From positions 6,070 through 70,069 of the forward strand of contig QAOA01007060.1 in NCBI GenBank assembly GCA_003255065.1: 64,000 bases of DNA. Direction: 5' to 3'. Of this stretch, positions 24,349 through 33,699 are shown piece after piece. The stretch comes from Cercis canadensis (taxonomy: Eukaryota; Streptophyta; Magnoliopsida; Fabales; Fabaceae). A program made the translations under genes and the position numbers. The notes under the pieces are model-generated. The model had not been told where the DNA came from and made no database searches. It saw nothing but the letters and a program-made list of their open reading frames with translations. How positions within the stretch are numbered: the first letter of the stretch is position 1; each line of letters begins with the position of its first letter.

Positions 24349-25982
24349 AAAGGGGTACAGGTTTAGTTTTTCATAGAAAACGAATGAGAAAACCTTAATA
24401 TATAATGCCTAAGTAGCCCTAAATGGGGCTCGGATACATACATATATGAGATCAGTCAACGTAATTATACAGAAATAAAGGCCGTACTACTTTCACCTAA
24501 TTGTTTATAGAGACATTCAAATATGATTATGTGAGTGCTTACCTCAGTGCACGCTGGAAGATAGTTGTAGTTGCTCTTTAATTACCCCTCTTATTGCGTC
24601 ACTACTTGTATATAATAAAGAGTAATGTTATATTTAAGCATTAGAAATTTTATTTTTTGTTGCATTGATGTAAGTTTCACAATTTAAAACTTTATTAAGC
24701 TCATCTACTCTATAATTGAATCCAGTGTAGACTAAAAAAACATTGGAGTTGGAATTAGTGGAGAAATGTCTTACTTGGATGCCCCTCAACTTTATCCTGC
24801 ATTGTAAAATTAGTGATTTTTATCAATTAGTTCTTAAATTCTTTAATTTTTTATCAAAAATGGAGATAGAGTTTTTTTTTTTTAAGGAAAAAAGATATAG
24901 AGTTTATAGTATAGTAGTTGTTACACTTATAATTTTATTTATTTATTTATTTATTTTTATGTGGGGTCTAGTTATATCTGTATATTACAGTTAAAGAGCT
25001 ATTAATAGCCATGTAACTCATTATCGATATATTATTATTTAAATTATCAATGTTACAAGTTACGATGATACATAGAATAGAAGAGAAGCAAGGGTTTGGA
25101 TACTCAAATACCTTGACTCCTCACTAGTCCAATTGTATACCTCCTGATCAGTGCCACCCTTCCTTCTAGCCTGCAAGGAAGGAAAGAGCAGGCCAAGAGG
25201 TGTTAAGTTAACAAAACTCAAAATCAGGGATGCCATTGCTCTGAGGAGGAGATAGAATGGCTCCCTTACAAATGAAGAAAGATTGTCATCGTAATTATAT
25301 AAACTAAGCTATAAAACAAGTCAAAATTTCAATGCCGTGTTCAAATCCCCTTGTACGCCAAAAACGTGCTTGTGTTCTTTTATTTCCCAACAAATTAACT
25401 ATAACTTGAGACTTAATTATTTGCTAAGTAGAAGATACAAATGAAGGTGGGTGGAGGAGACGTCTAGGTCTTGTTTTGGTTGGATTCCAATTTAATTAGC
25501 TAATTAGCCAGCAATCTAATTAATTACTTTGAGGGAAACGTAGAAGTTGGAGAGAGTTAAGAGATTGTAAGATAAAAATGTTGAAAGGAAGATGATCATG
25601 TTCCGGAAAGACAGTGAGGGGTGTCACCAAACGCCCAAACCATCCTAAATGAATAAAGCTTTAAAACGCATGGACATTAATTTGTCTCCTCTTGCATGCG
25701 CCACACATTATCCGTTACACTCCAAACCTTTGCCTGTCAACCAATTTTGATCAACATGCCACATCACAAACGCTGATCAATCCTGCTATTCAAATTAATT
25801 CTTAAAATGCACCATTCATCGATCCATAGATACATAAATGTTGTATTATGCAAATAAGCACGTATATATATATATATGGTTTGTCATTCATCTACCATTT
25901 TTATTTATTTATAACATGGATCTCTTTTTAGTTATAACTTAGACGTATTCCATTTCAACTTGGATAGTCCCTTGTTACATGC
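24345..25982. other. Divergent intergenic region between SDR-3 and ILL-b
   Basis: Shared upstream region of SDR-3 (minus) and ILL-b (plus). It contains an SDR pseudogene relic (25088-25236), an ATTT microsatellite near 24937-24958 and a TA repeat near 25865-25877. No other gene was recognised. Confidence 0.5.
25088..25236 (-). pseudogene. Internally deleted SDR relic
   Basis: On the minus strand an ATG-containing stretch (ATG at 25236) resembles SDR exon 1. It is followed within ~60 bases by the exon-2 acceptor and the codons for LEGRVALI, as in SDR-2 and SDR-3. After a few codons the sequence jumps to TGAGGAGTCAAGGTATTTGAG, which matches the DESRYVSG region near the SDR-3 C-terminus, then to a match to the YPDP end. 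About 600 bases of the dehydrogenase core, including TGGASGIG and the YxxxK motif, are missing, and the intron is shortened to ~45 bases. It cannot encode an enzyme. It marks a fourth SDR copy in the cluster. Confidence 0.75.
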
Positions 25983-27741
25983 ATGGAGAGGTTGTGGTTG
26001 ACAATGATGTTGTTGGTGACAATGGTGCTATGCTCAGCTCTAAAATTTGGGACAGGATTAGGATGGGCTGTGGAGGAGGAGGAAAGTGAGGGCACACAGA
26101 CTGAGTTGAGTGAGATGACTCGTCAACTGTTAGATTCGGCCAAGGACGCAAGTTTCTTCAGTTGGTTGACACGATCTCGTAGGAAAATCCATGAAAACCC
26201 AGAACTGGCCTTTCACGAGTTTCATACGAGTCAACTCATCAGATCAGAGCTCGACTCGCTTGGAATTCAGTACACGTGGCCCGTTGCCAAGACTGGCCTC
26301 GTTGCTTCCATTGGCTCCGGCGCACACCCCTGGTTCGCTCTCAGGGCAGACATGGACGCCCTCCCTATCCAGGTTCATTATATTTAATTATAACCTTTTG
26401 GCATTTGTAACTAATTAATAGTTAGTTGCTAATCTTAGAAGCATGTACATGTAACTAACTAACAAGTTATTGTTCATGGTTTACATTTAATAATAAGAAA
26501 AATAATTTGAAATATATATATTATTATTGCGAAGGAAATGGTAGAATGGGAGCACAAGAGCAAAAACGAGGGAAAAATGCATGCTTGTGGCCATGATGCT
26601 CATGTGGCAATGCTGCTTGGAGCTGCAAAGTTACTACATGGTAAACGCCACCAATTGAAGGTAAAAATACAGGACAGGGCATGCATCAATTCTAAAGCCT
26701 AAGAAAGTAGTAAGAGTCCAAAATCTGGTTATCTCTTTCGGTGTATCTTTTTTCTCCTACAGGGCACAGTTAAACTAGTGTTCCAACCAGCAGAAGAGGG
26801 AAAAGCAGGGGCATTCCATGTATTAAAAGAAGGTGCTCTTGGAAATGTCCAAGCTATTCTGGGACTCCACGTTTCGCCAGATTTACCAATTGGGACAATT
26901 GGATCACGACCTGGTCCAATTCTGGCTGCTACTGGTAGGTTCTTAGTCACAATCCAAAGGAAAAGTGGCCACTCTGTGTTTCCCCATTTTGGTAGAGACC
27001 CAGTTTTAGCGGCATCTATGGCTATACTTTCACTCCAACAAATTGTTTCCCGGGAAACAGACCCTTTAGAAGCCAGGGTAATTCATCTCAACCTCCTAAT
27101 CACTTCAAATTAATTCTATATCAGGCTATTTGTTCTTTACTTCAAATTAATACTTTGTTTGGTATTTCAGGTGGTAACGGTTGGATTTGTTGAAGTTGGC
27201 CCTGCAGGAAACGTAATTCCAGAAGTGGTCAGATTTGGAGGCACTTTTCGTAGCCTCACTTTAGAAGGGCAATCCTACCTTCAGCAGAGAATTAGAGATG
27301 TAAGCATCATTGGGCTTCAAATTACCTTAATCATAATCTTGAGATTGTTTGAATGTTAAATTTACACAGGTCATCGAGATGCAAGCAACAGTGCATGGAT
27401 GCTCTGCCATGGTGGACTTCATGGAGGATATTAATACACCGCCCTACCCTCCAACCATCAATGACGAATGGCTATATGAACATGCAAAGACAGTTGTAGA
27501 AGCTCTGCTTGGGAAACCTAATGTGAAGTATTTTCCATCAACCATGGCAGGAGAAGACTTCAGCTTCTACTCCCAAAAGATGGCATCTTCATTTTTCATA
27601 CTTGGAATATACAATGAGACGCTCAAATCAGGAATTCAGACCCACTCTCCTTACTTTGTACTTGAGGAACAGGTTCTTCCCATTGGAGCAGCTTTCCATG
27701 CGGCTGTTGCAATCTCTTACTTGGATGCATATAATATATAG
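25983..27741 (+). CDS. ILR1-like amidohydrolase, peptidase M20D family (ILL-b)
   Basis: Five exons: 25983-26372, 26535-26660, 26763-27077, 27171-27299, 27370-27741; all phase 0, giving 443 residues. The middle exons are the same sizes as in ILL-a and ILL-c (126, 315 and 129 bp). A signal peptide-like N-terminus ([20 protein letters not shown]) is followed by an acidic stretch rich in E. Metal-binding motifs [18 protein letters not shown] and THSPYF are intact. The usual GGHAA.PH motif is changed to SGHSVFPH, which may alter the dimer or substrate contact. The C-terminus ...DAYNI lacks an ER retrieval signal. It is the most diverged of the three copies in the satellite domain. Confidence 0.94.
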
Positions 27742-28514
27742 CTCCCTCGCTTCGGTCTCAGTACATCAGTACCTTTCCCAGTTACTTCAATTTTCCTCTT
27801 CTAGTTTACGTGTACTTGTCACCGAATGACAATCAATTTTTCAGTTAAGTTCCGTACTTGTAACAAAGCTGCTATCAATTTCATTTCTGAAAGAAAAATC
27901 TTTCAATTGGTCCCTTGTAGTTAAAATCCACTTTAATGTGATCCCCATTTTTAGAGTACCTTAGCGTCTCACTTTGAGAAAAAAGAACAAACAAACAAAA
28001 AAATCTTTAATATCTTAAGAGAGTGTTTCACAGCTTTCAAAAACACATTACTTCAAAAAAAACATTTTCTTTTAACCGAAAACCTGTATTGAAACACCCG
28101 TAATTATAATTTTTCGTGTGAAAAACACTTTCAGAGCCTTACATTTTGTTAATAGAAATCTTCAAATACAAGACTCTCTTATTATAAGAAGAGCCTTGGT
28201 GACCAACTTTTTTTAAAAAACAAAAAACACTTTATTAAACTAAAATTTGAGATTTTTTTTAAAAAAATAGAAGCTTCTACTTAAAAAATATGTTTTCAAT
28301 AAAGTGCTTTTTCTATGTAGTCTGCAGCTAATTTTGATGCGTTTGTTAATCTGCAGTTCATTTAACAAACTTTAGTTTCAAGTCACTTTAGTTCGTTTTG
28401 TTAGGTGCAGCAACGCCGTTAAGAAAAAAAAAACAAGAGGAAAGTTGAGAGAGAAAGCAAAAAATTCAAGAGCATACAAAATTTGAGAATTCCCAAGCCC
28501 TCCGTATCACCGTG
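27742..28514. other. Intergenic spacer between ILL-b and ILL-c
   Basis: Short AT-rich spacer that should carry the ILL-b 3' UTR and ILL-c promoter. The middle (about 28020-28340) has several AAAACACTTT and AAGTGCTTTT type motifs in opposite orientations, which may be a decayed MITE, but no clean ends were found. Confidence 0.35.
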
Positions 28515-30276
28515 ATGGAGACGTTGCGGTTGATAATGATATTGGTAACGTTGTTGGCATGGTCAACTCTAACATGTACTCTCGAGGAAACTCCCGAATC
28601 AGAGTTGAGTGACCTGACTCGGGAGCTATTAGAATCCGCCAGAGACCCCAATTTTATGGGTTGGTTGAAACGGGTTCGGAGGAGAATCCATGAATACCCG
28701 GAACTGGCCTTCGAGGAGTTTCAGACGAGTCAACTCATTAGATCGGAGCTGGACTCACTTGGAGTTGAATACACGTGGCCCCTTGCCAAGACTGGCCTGA
28801 TCGCTTCCATTGGTTCCGGCGCAAAGCCCTGGTTCGCTCTCAGGGCAGACATGGATGCCCTTCCCATTCAGGTTTCTTTCTCTCTCAATCTCTAAATCGT
28901 GGACTATTTATTGTCACTGCTGTTCATCAGCCTGTGTTGAACAACTCCATTTCGTAGCATCACACACACATGGTCTCTGCCCACTTATTAGTAATAATAG
29001 ATAGAGAGAGAGAGAGAGAGAAACTTCAAATTTGTACTTGAAGATGTTATCATTTGGAAGGAACTGGTAGAATGGGAGCACAAGAGCAAGATAGATGGGA
29101 AAATGCATGCTTGTGGCCATGATGCTCATGTAACAATGCTTCTTGGAGCTGCCAAGTTACTTCAAGGCAGACACCACCGATTAAAGGTGAATCATATTAC
29201 ACTACCAAATCAATTTCAAATCCAAAGAAAGTACCATAACCTGACCTCTTTCTGCCTTTTTTTTCTTATTGAAGGGCACAGTCAAACTTGTGTTCCAACC
29301 AGCAGAAGAGGGAAAAGCAGGGGCATACCATATATTAAAAGAGGGTGCTCTTGACAATGTCCAAGGTATTTTTGGGCTGCATGTATCGCCACATACGCCA
29401 ATTGGTACAATTGAATCGCGTCCAGGTCCAATTATGGCTGGCTCTGCGAGATTTTTAGCTACAATTCGAGGGAAAGGTGGACACGCTGCGATTCCCCAAT
29501 TGACTAGAGACCCAGTTGTAGTAGCATCTTTGGCCATACTTGCACTCCAACAAATTATTTCACGAGAAACAGACCCTTCAGAAGCCAGGGTAATTCGTCT
29601 CAACCTACCCATTTTGTTGCTTTTAACTTTCTAATGCATCCGTTCTTCAACTTTCATTGCTATTCCTTTTGTGTTCCAGGTAATAACAGTTGGGTTTATT
29701 GAAGGTGGCCAAGCAGCAAACGTAATTCCAGATGTGGTTAGATTTGGAGGCACTTTTCGGAGCTTCACTTCAGAAGGGCTATCCTACCTTAAACAGAGAA
29801 TTAGAGAGGTAAGCACCCCTAGGCTTCAAGTTACTTCAACTAGAATCTTGAAATTGGGGATAAAACGCAATACTTTTGGAGTTCTCTCGCTAAATTAACA
29901 GGTCATAGAAATGCAAGCAGTTGTGCATCGATGTTCTGCCACAGTGGAGTTCATGGAGGATACAAGGAGGCCCTATCCTCCAATGATCAATGACAAAGTC
30001 CTGTACCAACATGGAAAGAGAGTGGGAGAAACTCTGCTTGGCAAACGCAGTGTCAAGCTTGCTCCGTTAAGCATGGGAGCAGAGGACTTCAGCTTCTACT
30101 CAGAAAAAATGGCAGCTTCATATTTTGGGATTGGAACATACAATGAGACACACAGCCCAGGGGTGGACCTCCACTCACCTTACTTTGTTATTGATGAGGA
30201 GGCTCTTCCCATTGGAGCAGCTTTTCACGCAGCTGTTGCAATCTCTTTGATGCCCAGCTTTCTCCTAAAGCAGTAA
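28515..30276 (+). CDS. ILR1-like amidohydrolase, peptidase M20D family (ILL-c)
   Basis: Five exons: 28515-28871, 29061-29186, 29275-29589, 29680-29808, 29902-30276; all phase 0, giving 433 residues. The ATG at 28515 is chosen over the in-frame GTG just before it. A hydrophobic leader ([19 protein letters not shown]) suggests entry to the secretory pathway. Catalytic motifs [26 protein letters not shown] and LHSPYF are present. It is closest to ILL-a in the N-terminal and middle exons, so ILL-a and ILL-c may have kept an ancestral role while ILL-b diverged (inference). The C-terminus ends SFLLKQ, again without a KDEL-type signal. It is the last gene of the SDR/ILL cluster. Confidence 0.95.
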
Positions 30277-30999
30277 ATTTAACACCTATCTTGCTGTCTT
30301 CATAAATGTTGTTCTCCTGTTCAGGGCTAATTTCCTTCATCTCATGTTCTTCCATCATACACGAGACAGACCTGTAGAAGTGTCAGGAAGCAATAATAAT
30401 TTGGACCTGTAAATTGTGCAGATTTGATCTCATATTCTTGTAAAGCAAAAAATAGGATCAGAAGCATGTTCTTGCTAAGCTAGAAATCCTATTACTTGTA
30501 AGTATTGCACTACGTTGCTGTAGAGTACTTACAGATAGTAACCTTAATTTTTAAAAGAATGCAAATATGTGGTAATCTCAAATTAATAATAAACTAGTTT
30601 TCTGCCATGCAGACTATTGCATTTAAAATCTACTTCTTAACAACAATTTCTCAGCCAGATTTCCATTTCCACACCAACCTGTTCATTTTGCTCCTCCAAT
30701 TTCAAAAATCCAGAATGAGAATGAAGTTGCTGGACTCAACACCTGTATTTCAAACTGAAGACCCAAGCTAGGTTGATTCTTGTAACTCGTAAGAATGAAC
30801 AAGAAACTCGTAAGAATGAACAAGAATATACTTTTAATCCATTCAAGTCCAATCCAATTTCACAAATCCAATCCATTCAATACCAATCCAATTTTACAAC
30901 TCCAATTTCTGAATACTCTTCTCTTGGGAGAGAATAATCTGCACAATAGTTAACTAACATCAGCAAACTTGTATCTCAAACTGAAAACTCAATTCTGGA
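30277..30999. other. Convergent spacer between ILL-c and the PPR gene
   Basis: Holds the 3' UTRs of ILL-c (plus) and the PPR gene (minus). A short GTAAGAATGAACAAGAA motif is repeated at about 30788-30825, and an AATCCAATTT motif recurs near 30848-30900. No gene was recognised. Confidence 0.4.
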
Positions 31000-32646
31000 C
31001 TAAATTTGACTGCGACCTGGTCTCTTTCGTACCCCCCTCTCCCTCATCTTATTCCTCACACAGGAAACATCTATCCATCGCCCAACTGCTGCATAGATGT
31101 TGGACAACAGCACATAATTAGCAGGATTTTGAGGCTCAAGCTCAAAAAGTCGATTAGCAACAATCACTCCCAAGTCCAAATCATTGCATAACTTACAAGC
31201 CCCAAGAAGTGCACCCCAGGCACCAGCATGAGGCTCCATAGGCATTGATTTTATAAGTTCATAAGCAGCCCTTAAATGCCCTGACCGGCTTAGTAGATCA
31301 ACCATACAAGCATAGTGATCAGGAGAAGGAACAATGTCAAATTTGTGCTGCATCGAATCAAAATAGTGCCAACCCTCATCAACAAGCCCAGCATGACTAC
31401 AAGTTGTCAGGATGATCCTGAAGGCTGCCTCATCTGGAGTTAGTCCTTCTGCCAGCATCCTGTTAAAGAGATTTATGGCCTCAATCCCACGCCCATGAAA
31501 TGACAACCCTTGCATCATTGAACAATATGAGATTAGATCTCGTTTAGACCTCTCTTGAAACAATTTTGATGCCCTCTCTATGTTTCCGCACTTGGCATTC
31601 ATATCCACAAGAGCTGCAATAACATGATCTTGTCCAAGATCAATAGAGCTCTTGCTTACATAAGAATCAACCCATTGAGCCAATTCTAAACTTCCCAATT
31701 GAGAACAAGCCGACATCAAGCTGACCAATATGAACTCATCAGGTTTCACATTCTTTGACTCCATCTCAAGAAAAATTTTCAAGGCCTCATCCGGCTGACG
31801 ATTCTGCACATACCCTGATATCAATGCAGACCATGCAACAATATCCTTATCTAAGGCTTGTTCAAACAAATATTTTGCCGACACCATATCGCCAGCCTTT
31901 GCATAGCCATCGATCATAGTTGTAAAAGAAACTACGTTCTTCACAGGCATCGCATAAAATATACTCCTGGCACTGCTCAAATCTCCAACCTTTACAAAAC
32001 CACGAATCATTGCATTCCACGAAGCCACATTTCTATGTGGCATCTCATCAAAGAGCCTATATGCCTCCACTACATCCCCAAATGTCACATACCCAACAAC
32101 CATAGCCGTCCAAGAAACCACATTCCTCTCAGTCATTCCATCGAACACCTTGCGAGCATCACCAATCTCCTCACATTTACCATACATATCAATCAAACTC
32201 GTTCCTATAAACACATCCCCTTCAACCCCACACCTCACCGCCGACCCATGAATGGATTTTCCTTCCCTCACCTTGCACACACTTGAACACGCTTTGATCA
32301 CTGAAGGGTATGTGTACTTATCAGGAATGCCAACCTCTCTCTTCATGCGAATAAAAATAGAAATAGTATCCACAAAACAACTCTTTTGGCAGTACCCTCT
32401 AATAAGAGAGTTCCAAAGGAAAGTGTTAGGTCTGAGAACACGATTGAAAACGGTTTCCGAATAAGTAAGATTGGCAAGTGAATTAGAGAGGTAAATGAAC
32501 TGTGTGATGAGGAAGTGATCTTGCTCTAGTCCTTTGCGGATGATATGTGCGTGGAATTGGTGGAGATGGCTGATGGTCTTGCAGGCTTTGAAGAAGTTGT
32601 AACTTGAGGAAGACGAAGAATATCGACCAACTGGAACTGGAAGCAT
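31000..32646 (-). CDS. E-class pentatricopeptide repeat (PPR) protein
   Basis: Intronless 548-residue protein. From about residue 70 it is a run of P, L and S type PPR motifs (for example NVVSWTAMVVGYVTFGDV and DIVAWSALISGYVQNRQPDE). It ends in an E domain (GAWGALLGACKL..., YVLLSNIYAAVGRW, then RERGVRKRPGRSQI). There is no E+ or DYW extension, so any C-to-U editing activity would need a DYW partner. Such proteins bind organellar RNA in mitochondria or chloroplasts. The N-terminus (MLPVPVGRYSSSSSSYNFF), rich in Ser and poor in acids, fits an organelle transit peptide, but its destination cannot be decided by eye. It resembles the At5g37570 type by memory. Confidence 0.93.
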   Translation of the reverse strand: MLPVPVGRYSSSSSSYNFFKACKTISHLHQFHAHIIRKGLEQDHFLITQFIYLSNSLANLTYSETVFNRVLRPNTFLWNSLIRGYCQKSCFVDTISIFIRMKREVGIPDKYTYPSVIKACSSVCKVREGKSIHGSAVRCGVEGDVFIGTSLIDMYGKCEEIGDARKVFDGMTERNVVSWTAMVVGYVTFGDVVEAYRLFDEMPHRNVASWNAMIRGFVKVGDLSSARSIFYAMPVKNVVSFTTMIDGYAKAGDMVSAKYLFEQALDKDIVAWSALISGYVQNRQPDEALKIFLEMESKNVKPDEFILVSLMSACSQLGSLELAQWVDSYVSKSSIDLGQDHVIAALVDMNAKCGNIERASKLFQERSKRDLISYCSMMQGLSFHGRGIEAINLFNRMLAEGLTPDEAAFRIILTTCSHAGLVDEGWHYFDSMQHKFDIVPSPDHYACMVDLLSRSGHLRAAYELIKSMPMEPHAGAWGALLGACKLCNDLDLGVIVANRLFELEPQNPANYVLLSNIYAAVGRWIDVSCVRNKMRERGVRKRPGRSQI

Positions 32647-32805
32647 GGGAGGGAAAGGCTTAGACCTGCATTCCGTTTTGCCTTGCTCCTTCGCTCGTTA
32701 GTACCTTGTGGTTACGGCCTTTCGACTCCCATAATTTACAGAATTTTTATTTGGAAGTTTCTCATCTACTAAGAAAATAAAAAATATAAAAAAATAATTA
32801 ATTTT

Positions 32806-32985
32806 AAGAGGTTTTTTTATATATTTTTATTATTTATATAGTATGTTAACTAATATATAAATAATATTTATACAAATTATATTTCATAAATTATATTTTA
32901 TATTTAATAAAATATAAAAATTATGTATACTTATCATGTTAATATAATAGATTTATGTAATATTATAAAATTTTAATTAATTTTA
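32806..32985 (-). repeat. AT-rich dispersed repeat, copy 3 (inverted)
   Basis: The reverse complement shares motif order with the units at 767-977 and 1055-1262 (AAATTTTATAATATTA, ATAATTTTTATATTTTATTAAATATAAA and an end rich in TATTTATATATTA). It lies between the PPR gene and the site II-rich promoter. Confidence 0.55.
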
Positions 32986-33116
32986 ATAGATAAAAATAAA
33001 TAATTAAAATTAAATATTTCATTATGGTGTTATTAAAAAAATATTACATATCTCATTCACATAATAAAATCTCTTTTTAGTTATGTAGATATTTAGACAA
33101 CGCCCGAAACAACTGT

Positions 33117-33209
33117 GGCCCATATTTTACAATTGGCCCACCGCTATTTGAACCTATCGCCTTCAGACCAAGTGGCCCAACTCGCTATCTGAACAACCCA
33201 CATGGCCCA
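33117..33209 (+). promoter_or_regulatory. Four site II (GGCCCA) elements
   Basis: GGCCCA occurs at 33117-33122, 33135-33140, 33174-33179 and 33204-33209, ending about 115 bp before the small-protein ATG. Clusters of site II elements are established in promoters of plant nuclear genes for ribosomal and mitochondrial proteins. They may also serve the divergent PPR gene, though that start is ~470 bp away. Confidence 0.7.
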
Positions 33210-33325
33210 ATTGTGTAGTGTATATTATTTTCTCACTTCGAAACGACGTTAGATTACTGTCGTCAATCTCATTACAGCCCTAGCCCCTGGCACACACGGT
33301 GAGTGAAGTGAAGCAGCGAACCGGA

Positions 33326-33514
33326 ATGGTTCTATGGTCGTACCCTCTTACACCTAGACAACTAGACCTTACCAGCGGTTTCTTCGTCGCCGGCGTTTCA
33401 TTGTTCGCCACCGGAGCCTATCTCTCGCTTGTTAACATAGCTCCTCAACAAGCTCGCGCGAAAGCTCGCAGGGAAGTAATTAAGAATAGTCTCAGAACGC
33501 TACTCGACGATTAA
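33326..33514 (+). CDS. Small conserved-looking single-pass membrane protein, 62 residues
   Basis: The ATG at 33326 opens a 62-residue ORF starting MVLWSYPLTPRQLDLTSG. A hydrophobic segment (about residues 19-39, FFVAGVSLFATGAYLSLVNIA) is followed by a basic, helical tail rich in R and K and ending TLLDD. A short N-terminus, one membrane span and a charged tail resemble small subunits of organelle inner-membrane complexes. I recall very similar short unnamed plant proteins but no function. The site II cluster upstream suggests co-expression with mitochondrial or ribosomal genes. A GTG 27 bases upstream is in frame but unlikely as a start. Confidence 0.7.
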   Translation: MVLWSYPLTPRQLDLTSGFFVAGVSLFATGAYLSLVNIAPQQARAKARREVIKNSLRTLLDD

Positions 33515-33699
33515 CACGGATAATCGCCATCCACTGCCATTTAGTCGTTTCCTTTGCTAGATTTTGGCGCTATCATCCTCAATGTCAACCAGTTACACAT
33601 GCTAGCTCAATTTTCTTGGTAAACATTTACTGGAACCCATTTCACTCTATTGCCATTTAGGGGTTTTACATGTGAACCACAATGTAGAAAGACTACAAT

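Noticed and set aside
31006..32464. Plus-strand ORFs within the PPR gene
   Set aside because: They are antisense shadows of a clear single-exon PPR reading frame.
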